A DNA stretch of 64,000 bases from Scleromatobacter humisilvae (GTDB lineage Bacteria; Pseudomonadota; Gammaproteobacteria; Burkholderiales; Burkholderiaceae_C), in assembly GCF_023231945.1 (NCBI RefSeq), contig NZ_JAJLJH010000001.1:1488001-1552000 (forward strand). The letters are read 5' to 3'. Positions 45,626 through 59,206 of this stretch are shown in pieces. Each line of letters starts with the position of its first letter. Within the stretch, counting starts at the first letter, position 1. Below the pieces are notes generated by a model. The model was not told the origin of the DNA and did not search any database. It saw nothing but the letters and a program-made list of their open reading frames with translations. Both the position numbers and the translations under genes were made by a program.

Positions 45626-46348
45626 ATGCTCACGCTTCGCAAGGCTCAAGACCGCGGCCACGCCGACCACGGCTGGCTCAACAGCCACCACAGCTTCTCG
45701 TTCGCCGACTACCACGACCCCGCGCACATGGGCTTCGGCAACCTGCGCGTGCTCAACGACGACACCGTCGCCCCGGGCACCGGCTTCGGCACGCACGGCC
45801 ATCGCGACATGGAGATCATCAGCTACGTGCTCGATGGCGCGCTCGCGCACCAGGACTCGATGGGCAACGGCACCGCCGGCGGCGCCCACGCCGGCGTGAT
45901 CGTGCCGGGCGACGTGCAGCGCATGACCGCCGGCACCGGCGTTCGCCACAGCGAGTTCAACCATTCGAAGGACTCGGCGACGCACTTCCTGCAGATCTGG
46001 ATCCTGCCGGAACGCGGCGGCATCACCCCGGGCTACGAGCAGGTCAACGTGCCCGAGGCCAGCAAGCGCGGCAGGCTGGCGCTGGTCGGCTCGCCCGACG
46101 TCGTGCCCGGCGCCGTCAAGCTCAACGCCGACGCGCGCATCTTCGCGGGCCTGTTCGACGGCGCCGAGCGCCAGGAGCTGCCGCTGCCGGCGGGCCGCCT
46201 GACCTACGTGCACGTCGCCCGCGGCAGCCTGCGCGTCAACGGCCAGCAGCTCGGCGCCGGCGACGCGCTGAAGATCCGCGACGAGGCGACGCTCGTCCTC
46301 GAAGGCGGCGACAAGGCCGAGGTTCTCGTGTTCGACCTCAAGCCTTGA
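45626..46348 (+). CDS. pirin family protein (YhaK/YhhW-like)
   Basis: The 240-residue double-cupin protein belongs to the pirin family. The metal-site motif in the first cupin is visible: FGTHGHRDMEIISYVLDGALAHQDSMGN, with further ligands near GVRHSEFNHS. It begins LTLRKAQDRGHADHGWLNSHHSFSFADYHDP, almost the family consensus. Some members are quercetinases; the physiological role is usually unknown. GGAGA precedes the ATG by seven bases. A compact hairpin follows the stop at 46359-46377. Confidence 0.92.
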   Translation: MLTLRKAQDRGHADHGWLNSHHSFSFADYHDPAHMGFGNLRVLNDDTVAPGTGFGTHGHRDMEIISYVLDGALAHQDSMGNGTAGGAHAGVIVPGDVQRMTAGTGVRHSEFNHSKDSATHFLQIWILPERGGITPGYEQVNVPEASKRGRLALVGSPDVVPGAVKLNADARIFAGLFDGAERQELPLPAGRLTYVHVARGSLRVNGQQLGAGDALKIRDEATLVLEGGDKAEVLVFDLKP

Positions 46349-46358
46349 TCGGACAAGA

Positions 46359-46377
46359 AGACGCGGACGCCGCGTCT
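46359..46377 (+). terminator. hairpin after the pirin gene
   Basis: AGACGCGG and CCGCGTCT form an 8-base-pair stem with a 3-base loop, 10 bases after the pirin stop. There is no T-run. A second 8-base-pair hairpin (46388-46409) follows just before the PLP-enzyme start, so the 68-base spacer is nearly all structure. Confidence 0.45.
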
Positions 46378-46387
46378 GCATGAGAAT

Positions 46388-46409
46388 GGGACTCGAACCA
46401 CCGAGTCCC
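46388..46409 (+). promoter_or_regulatory. hairpin immediately upstream of the PLP-enzyme start
   Basis: GGGACTCG and CGAGTCCC pair around AACCAC, ending seven bases before the ATG at 46417. It may influence translation of the Cys/Met enzyme. No Shine-Dalgarno sequence is evident next to this ATG. Confidence 0.35.
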
Positions 46410-46416
46410 CCTTCCC

Positions 46417-47673
46417 ATGACCACGCCTGCGAAGCGCGCCTACAGCGCCAACACCCGCCTGCTGCACGCCGACCGCCTCGGCGGCGTCGAGCACGGCGCG
46501 ATCCACAAGCCGCTGCACGTGTCCGCGGCCTTCAACTATCCGACGGCGCGCGACCTGGTCGAGGTCTTCCAGGGCAACCAGGCTGGCCACGTCTATGCGC
46601 GCCAGGGCAATCCGACCGTCAACGCGCTCGAGGCCAAGGTCACGCTGCTGGAGGACGCCAAGGGCACCGCGACCTTCGCCACCGGCATGGCCGCGATCAC
46701 CGCGGTGTTCCTCGCCTTGCTGCGCGCGGGCGACCACCTGGTCTGCACGCGCTTCCTCTTCGGCAACACCAACAGCCTGATGCAGACGCTGCAGGCGCTG
46801 GGCGTGGCCGTGACCTTCGTCGACGCGACCGAAGCCGCCAACGTGCGCGCCGCGATCACACCCGCCACGCGCATGGTGTTCGTCGAGACCATCGCGAACC
46901 CGGTGACGCAGGTCGCCGACCTCGACGGCATCGGCCGCGTCTGCAAGGACGCCGGCCTCCTCTACGTCGTCGACGGCACGCTCACGACGCCGCTGCTGGT
47001 CAAGGGCCGCGACGTCGGTGCCGGCCTCGTCGTGCACTCGCTGAGCAAGAGCATCGGCGGCCACGGCAACGCGCTGGGCGGGGCGGTCGTCGACACCGGG
47101 CTGTTCGACTGGACGACCTACGCCAACATCCTGCCGCCGTACAAGAAGGGCCCGGCCGACAAGTGGGGGCTGCTGCAGGTCAGGAAGAAGGGCCTGCGCG
47201 ACATGGGCGGCACGCTGCGCGCCGAGGACGCGCATCGCTTGGCCGTCGGTGCCGAGACGCTGGCGCTGCGCCTGGGCCGCGTCTGCGACAACGCGCTGGC
47301 CCTGGCGCAGTGGCTGGAACAGCAGCCGCAGGTCGCGCGCGTCCACTACCCCGGCCTCGCGAGCCACGCGCAGCACGAGCGCGCGGCGCGGCTGTTCGAC
47401 GGCGGCTTCGGCCTGCTCATGAGCTTCGAGCTGCGCGAGGGCATCGACACCCTGGCCTTCCTCGACGCGCTGCAGCTGGTCATCGTCTCCAGCCACCTGG
47501 CCGACAACCGCACGCTGGCCATTCCCGTCGCCCAGACGATCTACTACGAGATGGGCCCGGAACGCCGCGCCGAGATGGGCATCGCCGACGAGCTGATCCG
47601 CCTGTCGGTGGGCATCGAGGACGTCGCCGACCTGATCGACGATTTCAGCCAGGCGCTGGCCAACATCACCTAG
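46417..47673 (+). CDS. Cys/Met-metabolism PLP-dependent enzyme (cystathionine gamma-synthase family)
   Basis: The 418-residue enzyme belongs to the fold-I PLP family of cystathionine gamma-synthase, cystathionine and methionine gamma-lyases and O-acylhomoserine sulfhydrylases. The PLP lysine is Lys211 in VHSLSKSIGGHGNALGG. Tyr60 and Arg62 in VYARQGNPT contact the cofactor phosphate, and ATFATGMAAITAVF and VFVETIANPVTQVADL are typical. The substrate-distinguishing residues cannot be resolved by eye, so synthase versus lyase is open. It follows the pirin gene and is convergent with the AraC gene; the coding ends overlap by four bases. Confidence 0.85.
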   Translation: MTTPAKRAYSANTRLLHADRLGGVEHGAIHKPLHVSAAFNYPTARDLVEVFQGNQAGHVYARQGNPTVNALEAKVTLLEDAKGTATFATGMAAITAVFLALLRAGDHLVCTRFLFGNTNSLMQTLQALGVAVTFVDATEAANVRAAITPATRMVFVETIANPVTQVADLDGIGRVCKDAGLLYVVDGTLTTPLLVKGRDVGAGLVVHSLSKSIGGHGNALGGAVVDTGLFDWTTYANILPPYKKGPADKWGLLQVRKKGLRDMGGTLRAEDAHRLAVGAETLALRLGRVCDNALALAQWLEQQPQVARVHYPGLASHAQHERAARLFDGGFGLLMSFELREGIDTLAFLDALQLVIVSSHLADNRTLAIPVAQTIYYEMGPERRAEMGIADELIRLSVGIEDVADLIDDFSQALANIT

Positions 47674-48572
47674 GCCGCGGCGCGCTCCAGCGGCGTCACC
47701 TGCCGCAGCCGCGCGACGTCGCGCCCCGGCGGTGCGCCGAACATGCGGCTGTATTCGCGGCTGAACTGCGACGCGCTGTCGTAGCCGACGGCGAAGCCCA
47801 CCGCGGCGACGTCGCCGGCATCAGCCAGCAGGCGCGAGCGCGCCTCCTGCAGGCGAATCTGCTTCTGGAACTGGATCGGCGTCATCGCCGTCACGGCGCG
47901 GAAATGGCGGTGGAACGACGACACGCTCATCGTCGCCAGGCCCGCGAGCCCGTCGACGCTCAGGCTTTCGGCGAAGTGCTGGCGGATGTGGCGGATCGCG
48001 TGGCTGACCTGCGCGAGGCGGCTGTCGGCCAGGCCGATCTGTCGCACGCGGCCGCCCTGCGGGCCACAGAGCAGGCGCCAGAGGATCTCGCGCTCGATCA
48101 GCGGGCGCAGCACCGGCGCGTCGCGCGGGGAGTCGAGCAGCCGCAGCAGCCGCACGGCCGCCTCCAGCAGGTCGGCCGACGCCTTGTGCACGCCCATGCC
48201 GCAGGGCACGGAGACGAGTTCGTCAACGCCGGGCGCCTCCAGCAGCAGCGACGCGATGGCGGCCGGATTGAGCGCCATGCGGCAGGCCAGGTAGGGCAGC
48301 GCTGCGGTCGCGTGCGTCACGCGGCTGGAGATCGGCAGGTCGACCGAACTGATGACGAAGTCGCCCTCGCCGTACTCGAACACCCGGTCGCCGACGACGG
48401 TCTGCTTGGCGCCCTGGGCGACGATGCCGACGCCCGGCTCGCTGACGCCGTGCGCCGTCTTCGTGGGCATCCCGGAGACCAGCACGCGCACGCCGGCCAG
48501 CGCCGTCTCGGGCGCGCCCGGCCGCGCGTGACGCGCGATCAGCGACTGCAGTTCGGACAAGGGGAAAGCCAT
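47670..48572 (-). CDS. AraC-family transcriptional regulator
   Basis: The 300-residue protein has an N-terminal AraC_N effector domain (VSEPGVGIVAQGAKQTVVGDRVFEYGEGDF, about 45-80) and a C-terminal pair of helix-turn-helix motifs (ESLSVDGLAGLATMSVSSFHRHFRAVTAMTPIQFQ and VAAVGFAVGYDSASQFSREYSRMFG). The AraC_N subgroup often regulates the adjacent divergent oxidoreductase gene, here an SDR gene 154 bases away. I use the ATG at 48572; the frame extends 26 residues further without family similarity. Confidence 0.9.
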   Translation of the reverse strand: MAFPLSELQSLIARHARPGAPETALAGVRVLVSGMPTKTAHGVSEPGVGIVAQGAKQTVVGDRVFEYGEGDFVISSVDLPISSRVTHATAALPYLACRMALNPAAIASLLLEAPGVDELVSVPCGMGVHKASADLLEAAVRLLRLLDSPRDAPVLRPLIEREILWRLLCGPQGGRVRQIGLADSRLAQVSHAIRHIRQHFAESLSVDGLAGLATMSVSSFHRHFRAVTAMTPIQFQKQIRLQEARSRLLADAGDVAAVGFAVGYDSASQFSREYSRMFGAPPGRDVARLRQVTPLERAAA

Positions 48573-48726
48573 GCCCGCATTGAAGCGCGACGCCTTCACG
48601 GGCGCAAGGCCCGGCTGTACGAAAGCCGCTCGATTGGCAGGATCGTGCAATCAAACGGCAGCCTGGTTCTACCCGGTTCCGATGCCTGCGGCGCACCATG
48701 GACGCCTGTCAACGAAAGGATCCATC

Positions 48727-49569
48727 ATGAGCAAGACCTGGTTCATCACCGGCGCGAGCCGGGGCCTCGGCGCCGACATTGCCACCGCCGCGCTGAAGGC
48801 CGGCGACAACGTCGTCGCGACGGGACGCCAGCGTTCCGGCGTCAGCGACAGGCTGGGCCCGGACAACGCCCGCCTGCTGTCGCTCTCGCTCGACGTGAGC
48901 GACGCCGCGCATGCCCGCGCCGCGGTCGCGGCCGCGCTCGAGCGCTTCGGCGCCATCGACGTGCTGGTCAACAACGCGGGCTATGGCCACCTCGGCTACT
49001 TCGAGGAGACCACCGACGCCGACATCCAGGCGCAATACGCCACCAACGTGTTCGGCCTGTTCAACGTCACGCGCGCGGCGCTGCCCGCGATGCGCGCGGC
49101 GCGCAAGGGACACGTGTTCAACCTGTCGTCGGTGGCCGGCTACCGCGGCATCGAGACGGGCTCGCTCTATTGCTCCAGCAAGTTCGCGGTCGAGGGCTTC
49201 TCGGAATCGCTCGCGGGCGAGCTGGCGCCGTTCGGCATCCACGTGACCATCGTCGAGCCGGGGCCGTTCCGCACCGACTTCCTCACGCCCGAATCGCTGC
49301 AATTCGTGGCCAACGAAGTGGCTGACTACGCCGATCGCCGCGACGCCATGCGTGCGAGTTTCGAGCAACGCAACGGCAAGCAACCGGGCGATCCGGTGCT
49401 GCTCGCACAGGCGCTGGTCACGCTCGCCAACGCAAGCAAGCCGCCGCTGCGCTTCACCGCCGGCGCGATGGCCGTCAACGGACTCGACACCAAGCTCGCC
49501 GCAATGAAGGCCGAGCTCGAGGCCTGGCGCGAGCTGGGCCTGGCGACGGATTTCCCCGAAGGACAGTGA
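48727..49569 (+). CDS. SDR-family oxidoreductase
   Basis: The 280-residue classical short-chain dehydrogenase has the cofactor motif TGASRGLG (8-15), the NNAGYG motif, and the catalytic Ser and Tyr-x-x-x-Lys in NLSSVAGYRG and LYCSSKFAVEG. The early basic residue pattern (SRGLG, then TGRQRS) suggests NADP(H). AAGGA precedes the ATG at 48727. It is divergent from an AraC-family gene, which probably controls it in response to a small molecule. Substrate unknown. A strong hairpin follows, shared with the convergent acnA gene. Confidence 0.9.
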   Translation: MSKTWFITGASRGLGADIATAALKAGDNVVATGRQRSGVSDRLGPDNARLLSLSLDVSDAAHARAAVAAALERFGAIDVLVNNAGYGHLGYFEETTDADIQAQYATNVFGLFNVTRAALPAMRAARKGHVFNLSSVAGYRGIETGSLYCSSKFAVEGFSESLAGELAPFGIHVTIVEPGPFRTDFLTPESLQFVANEVADYADRRDAMRASFEQRNGKQPGDPVLLAQALVTLANASKPPLRFTAGAMAVNGLDTKLAAMKAELEAWRELGLATDFPEGQ

Positions 49570-49575
49570 GCAACG

Positions 49576-49599
49576 AAAAGGCCGCCCGCGGGCGGCCTT
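49576..49599 (-). terminator. terminator between acnA and the SDR gene
   Basis: A perfect 22-base palindrome (AAGGCCGCCC-GC-GGGCGGCCTT) flanked by AA on the left gives, on the minus strand, a strong stem followed by TTTT after acnA. The stem can also act for the convergent SDR gene. Confidence 0.8.
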
Positions 49600-49620
49600 C
49601 CTCACTGCGGCACGAGGCGA

Positions 49621-52380
<2,760 letters not shown>

Positions 52381-52577
52381 GTGTTCTCCTCGCGGTGGTG
52401 GAACCGCTGATGACGACGGAATCCTGAACCGGGGATGTTGCCTCATCCACCGGCTTGCGTTCATGACCCCGCGCGAGTGTCAGCCGTTTTTACTCGGATT
52501 CGGCCGCTGTCGAGCAATGACCTCGCCAGCCGTCCGGAAAACGGGTCCAATGCGCGGATGCTGTCCCGAGCCCGCCC

Positions 52578-52976
52578 ATGCCGCTGACGATCCCGCCCGA
52601 GGAGGTCGAGATCACCGCCATCCGCGCCCAGGGCGCCGGTGGCCAGAACGTCAACAAGGTGTCCTCGGCGGTGCACCTGCGCTTCGATGTGCGCGCGTCC
52701 TCCCTGCCCGAGCCGGTCAAGGAGCGCCTGCTCGCGCTGCGCGACAGCCGCATCACCGACGAGGGCGTGCTCGTCATCAAGGCGCAGCAGTACCGCAGCC
52801 AGGACCAGAACCGCGGCGACGCCTGGCTGCGGCTGCAGGAGCTGGTCGACTCCGTCGAGAAGCCGCCCCGCGTGCGCCGCGCCACCAAGCCCACCTACGG
52901 CTCCAAGCAGCGGCGGCTGGAGGGCAAGAGCGTGCGGTCGGCGATCAAGGCCGGGCGTGGCAAGGTGAGGGAATGA
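52578..52976 (+). CDS. arfB: alternative ribosome-rescue factor ArfB
   Basis: The 132-residue protein is ArfB (YaeJ), a release-factor-like hydrolase that rescues ribosomes stalled without a stop codon. The catalytic Gly21-Gly22-Gln23 is in RAQGAGGQNVNKVSSAVHLRFD, and the basic C-terminal tail (KPTYGSKQRRLEGKSVRSAIKAGRGK) that probes the empty mRNA channel is intact. The stop overlaps the next start (ATGA). Confidence 0.95.
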   Translation: MPLTIPPEEVEITAIRAQGAGGQNVNKVSSAVHLRFDVRASSLPEPVKERLLALRDSRITDEGVLVIKAQQYRSQDQNRGDAWLRLQELVDSVEKPPRVRRATKPTYGSKQRRLEGKSVRSAIKAGRGKVRE

Positions 52977-53602
52977 CGACGCCCGCCGCCGAACCCGCCA
53001 TTGCGTTGGACAGCCTGCTGCTCGTCCTGCGCGAGCGCCCCGGCGCCGACAAGGCCGACGACGCGCCGGTGCGGGTCGAACCGTTCGCGGTGCCCATGCC
53101 CGGCGGCGCGTCGGCGACGATGGCGCCGGCCTGGTTCGACCTGGTCGGCGACCTGCAACTGCGCCTGGTGCGCAGCACGCCGGACTACGTCCTCACGCTG
53201 CACGCGAGCGAGCTCGACGCGTTGAAGCTGGGCGTCGAGGACGCCCTCGCCGTGGCGCTGGCGAACCTGCATCGCCTGCACGGCGCGCCCGTCGCCCGCC
53301 CGTGGCACGACCTGCGGCGCGTGGGCGGCCACGACGAGGACGCCGACAGCGCCTACTTCATGGATCGCGCGTTCTGGCGCGCCCGCCTCGCCGAGCATCC
53401 CGAGGGGCTCGTCGCCGCCGTGCCGCGCACCGACCTGCTGCTGTTCGCGCCGCTGGCCGACACCGGCGCCGTCAACAGCATGCGCCACGGCGTGCCCGGG
53501 CTGCATGCGGGCGGCGGCGACTATCGGCTGTCGTCGGCGCTGTTCCTGTTCGAGGACGACCGCTGGCGCGTGTTCCAGCCCGCCGTCGCGGCCGCGGCCT
53601 GA
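52973..53602 (+). CDS. conserved-looking protein of unknown function coupled to arfB
   Basis: I do not recognise this 209-residue protein with confidence. It is soluble, without signal peptide or cysteines, and mixed alpha/beta. Noticeable segments are DLVGDLQLRLVRSTPDYVLTL, LGVEDALAVALANLHRLHG, FMDRAFWRARLAEHP, VPRTDLLLFAPLAD and LSSALFLFEDDRWRVFQP. The VP.RDLLLFAP pattern and preceding helices faintly recall DUF1444/YtpQ-type proteins. It overlaps arfB by four bases (ATGA), so the two are coexpressed. It ends two bases before the stop of the convergent radical SAM gene. A link to ribosome rescue is only positional. Confidence 0.6.
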   Translation: MTTPAAEPAIALDSLLLVLRERPGADKADDAPVRVEPFAVPMPGGASATMAPAWFDLVGDLQLRLVRSTPDYVLTLHASELDALKLGVEDALAVALANLHRLHGAPVARPWHDLRRVGGHDEDADSAYFMDRAFWRARLAEHPEGLVAAVPRTDLLLFAPLADTGAVNSMRHGVPGLHAGGGDYRLSSALFLFEDDRWRVFQPAVAAAA

Positions 53603-53603
53603 T

Positions 53604-54662
53604 TCAGCCGGCCGGACGCGCCGCCGCGCGCTCGCCGCGACGCGGCATGCGCACCACCGCGCCTCCGTCGACCGAGCGCGCGCGCAACTGCCCGCAGCCG
53701 CCCTCGACATCCTGCCCCGCCGACTGCCGCAGCTTGGTCAGCACGCCGCGCGATTGCAGCGTGCGCGCGATCGCGGCGGCCTTCTCGGGCGCCGGACGCG
53801 CGAAGCCCAGGCCCTCGTTGGTGTTGTACGGGATCATGTTCATCAGCGCGTACTTGCCCTTGAGCAGGCGCACGATGCCGTCGATCTCGTCGTCGCCGTC
53901 GTTGATGCCGTCCAGCAGTGTCCACTGGTACTGGATCGGGTAGCCGGTGGCGCGCGCGTAGCGCTCGCCGAGCTCGACCAGTTCGTCGGGCGCGATGCGC
54001 GGCGCGCGCGGCAGCAGCTCGCGGCGCAGCGCGTCCTTGGTGGAATGCAGCGACAGCGCCAGCGCGGGCCTGACCGGCCCCTGCGGCAGGCGCTCGAACA
54101 CGCGGTGGTCGCCGACGGTGGAGAACACGAGGTTCTTGTGGCCGATGCCGCCCGCGGTGCCGAGCAGGTCGATCGCCTCCATCACGTTGTCGAGGTTGTG
54201 CGCGGGCTCGCCCATGCCCATGAACACCACTTTCTTGACGAAGCGCTTCGAGCGCGCCAGCGCCACCTGCGCGACGATCTCCGCGCTGCCCACCTGGCGC
54301 AGCAGGCCGTCGCGGCCGGTCATGCAGAACACGCAGCCGACCGCACAGCCGACCTGGGTCGACACGCACAGCCCGTCGCGCGGCAGCAGCACGCTCTCCA
54401 CCGTCTGGCCGTCGTTGAGCGCCACCAGCAGGCGCGCGGAGCCGTCCTCGCCGGGATGTTCGGACTGCAGCGTCGCCAGTCCGGCAAGATCGGCCGTGAC
54501 CTGCGGCAGCGCGTTGCGCAGCGCGAGCGGCAGGAAGTCCGAGAGGCGCCGCTTGCCGGCGTCCTGCGGCTGCGCGTTGACCCACTGGCGCAGCACGCGC
54601 GCCTCGTGGTCGGGCGAGGCGCCCAATGCACGCAGGCGAAGGCGAAGGTCGAGAATGCGCAT
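53604..54662 (-). CDS. RlmN/Cfr-type radical SAM RNA methyltransferase
   Basis: The 352-residue enzyme has the radical SAM cluster motif Cys106-x3-Cys110-x2-Cys113 in VGCAVGCVFCMTG and the family marks VVFMGMGEPAHNLDNVMEAI and LALSLHSTKDALRRELLPRAP. The C-terminal methyl-carrying cysteine is in SAGQDVEGGCGQL (about Cys323). RlmN methylates C2 of A2503 in 23S rRNA and A37 in some tRNAs; Cfr methylates C8. The N-terminus is shorter and less RlmN-like than the housekeeping form, and the usual ndk/pilF context is missing, so this may be a paralogue with another target. Confidence 0.85.
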   Translation of the reverse strand: MRILDLRLRLRALGASPDHEARVLRQWVNAQPQDAGKRRLSDFLPLALRNALPQVTADLAGLATLQSEHPGEDGSARLLVALNDGQTVESVLLPRDGLCVSTQVGCAVGCVFCMTGRDGLLRQVGSAEIVAQVALARSKRFVKKVVFMGMGEPAHNLDNVMEAIDLLGTAGGIGHKNLVFSTVGDHRVFERLPQGPVRPALALSLHSTKDALRRELLPRAPRIAPDELVELGERYARATGYPIQYQWTLLDGINDGDDEIDGIVRLLKGKYALMNMIPYNTNEGLGFARPAPEKAAAIARTLQSRGVLTKLRQSAGQDVEGGCGQLRARSVDGGAVVRMPRRGERAAARPAG

Positions 54663-54753
54663 GGCGGAGGACGGGAAACGAGGCGGGAAGCGTCGATTTT
54701 CGCCTGTCCGCGGCCGGGCCGCCGGTTTCCGGCCCCGCGCCGAAGGCCGCGGC

Positions 54754-55242
54754 CTAGAACTTCGGCTCCGGCACCGTGCTGTTGTCCTTGGGATCGCAGT
54801 GCATCGCGAACTGCCCCAGCTGGGCGCCGGCGCCGTCGCGCATCTCGCCTTCCAGGGCAGCAGTCTGCCGATTGACCGACAGCCGTATCAGCTGGAGCTT
54901 GAGCAGGTCGGGGTCCCATACGAACATCGTGCCGCGGATCCAGTCGTACCAGATCCTGCTGCTCCGAACGGGGGCCGAGTACACCATCGAATAGAACGCC
55001 GGAGTGATCTCCAGCTTCATCCGCTCGCCGACCGGCATCACGTCGGAGCTCTCGATCAGCGCCAACTGGCTGTTGCGGCGCAGGGCGAGATCGAGATGGG
55101 CCGGCATCGCGCGGCCTCCGGCACGCACCTCGCCGGAACAGGCCAGATAGACGCCGAATTCCTGGGCGTCGGCGGGCACCGGGACCATCGATCCAGCCAA
55201 CAGAGCAAGGGCCGAGGCGCCGAGAAGCGTCCCGGGTCTCAC
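54754..55242 (-). CDS. small exported protein, unknown
   Basis: The 162-residue protein has a clear signal peptide (about 1-26, ending ADA-Q) and a mature part of about 136 residues with two cysteines (one near the N-terminus in YLACSGEV, one near the end in AMHCDPK) that could form a disulfide. Segments such as FYSMVYSAPVRSSRIWYDW and QLIRLSVNRQTAALEGEM suggest a small beta-sandwich. The GTG start overlaps the upstream stop codon (GTGA), so it is coupled to the CsgG-like gene. I recognise no family. Confidence 0.65.
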   Translation of the reverse strand: MRPGTLLGASALALLAGSMVPVPADAQEFGVYLACSGEVRAGGRAMPAHLDLALRRNSQLALIESSDVMPVGERMKLEITPAFYSMVYSAPVRSSRIWYDWIRGTMFVWDPDLLKLQLIRLSVNRQTAALEGEMRDGAGAQLGQFAMHCDPKDNSTVPEPKF

Positions 55243-56042
55243 TGGCCAACCTTCTTCGAGGCATCCGTTTCGCCGCCCTGCACGCCCAGCGCGCCGCCGT
55301 TGCCCAGGCCGCCTTCGACCTTCTGGGCCTTGTAGTTCTTGACTGCGACGACGAGCTTGTTGTAAGAGTCGACGAACGCAGCCGTCACCATCTTGCCTTC
55401 GTCGGTGTTCGAGTAGGCACTGCCGGCGCCTAGCCCGTAACGCCCGAAACCCAGGCCGGAGAAGTTCCAGTTCTTGCTCTCCGAATGCCCCTGCGCCGCG
55501 ACCAGGCGCACGGTGCTGCGGATATCGACCAGCGTCATGACGGTCGACGCCTCGTTCGAGCTGATCCCGACTCGCCCCGCGCCGACGATATTGCCGAGTC
55601 CCGAGGGCAGCAACCGGCCGATGCCGCCGAAGCTGCTGCCGCTGTCCCCCTTCTTGTTCATCACGATCTCGGGCTTCAGCAGGTAGTCGGCGACGACCTG
55701 CTGGCCTTTGCCGCGCGTGCTGCTTTCGCGCGCCTCATCGCCGCGGGAACGAGCCGTCTCGGCGTTGATGCCGCGCTCGCCGGTGCCCCGCTCGACGACC
55801 ACGAAGCAGTTCGATTCCATCACCATCGCGCTGATCACGGGCGCCGTCGACCCGAGACGGCCGACGTAGTAGCGATACCAATCCGCGCCGGTGTCCTCCT
55901 CGATGCGCACGACGCCGAGCGTCTTGGCGCATTTTTCCATCGCGGGAGGCGCGTCGTCGGCGGCCGCCCGCGTCGAGGCGCAGAGACTCGAAACCAGCGC
56001 CATCAGCGCGAAACCAGCGCGGTACCCTCGTTCGTTTGTCAT
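55239..56042 (-). CDS. CsgG/HfaB-like exported protein
   Basis: The 267-residue protein has a signal peptide (to about residue 28, AAA-DD) and a body that resembles CsgG-type proteins. It shows KTLGVVRIEEDTGADW, VMESNCFVVVERGTGERGIN (the ERxx block after a sorted helix), VADYLLKPEIVMNKKG, STVMTLVDIRSTVRLVAAQGHSESK, and a final DSYNKLVVAVKNY helix. CsgG forms the curli export pore; many relatives instead act in lipoprotein or LpoB-like roles. There is no lipobox, which is unusual for the family. AGGAG precedes the start. It is the first gene of a two-gene unit. Confidence 0.6.
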   Translation of the reverse strand: MTNERGYRAGFALMALVSSLCASTRAAADDAPPAMEKCAKTLGVVRIEEDTGADWYRYYVGRLGSTAPVISAMVMESNCFVVVERGTGERGINAETARSRGDEARESSTRGKGQQVVADYLLKPEIVMNKKGDSGSSFGGIGRLLPSGLGNIVGAGRVGISSNEASTVMTLVDIRSTVRLVAAQGHSESKNWNFSGLGFGRYGLGAGSAYSNTDEGKMVTAAFVDSYNKLVVAVKNYKAQKVEGGLGNGGALGVQGGETDASKKVGQ

Positions 56043-56298
56043 CGGATGTTGCTCCTGAGAAAATCGGAAATATCGCGGCGAGGATTAGGCGCTGTAACGT
56101 CGCTAGCGGAAACCCCTAAAGCCGCGCAGGCCGTCTCGAACGCCAGGCCGCCAGCGCGCGGCCCCCGCCAGTCGGGCGATTCCTTCTCGGTGCTTACCCG
56201 ATCCGGCGCCCTCGTTCAGCCCTGGCGATCTCCGGACGCCGCGCCATCCAGTACGCTTGCAGCCTCGCGCCTCCTTCGGACAGGCCCGCCCGACCACC

Positions 56299-59082
<2,784 letters not shown>

Positions 59083-59206
59083 CGCGCGACGTTGTGCAAC
59101 GTCAACGGCGCATGTCCGCTCCGACATCAATCGTCTAACTCCACGACACGTCCGGTTCGTCCAATGGCCCCACGCAAGCTCGTTGCGGCCAGCACAAGGA
59201 CAGACC

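Noticed and set aside
46381-46409. tRNA T-arm-like string (GGTTCGAGTCC on the minus strand) suggesting a tRNA remnant or attachment site
   Set aside because: The 5-base T-stem does not pair around the loop, no acceptor or anticodon arm is present, and the string is explained by a simple inverted repeat.
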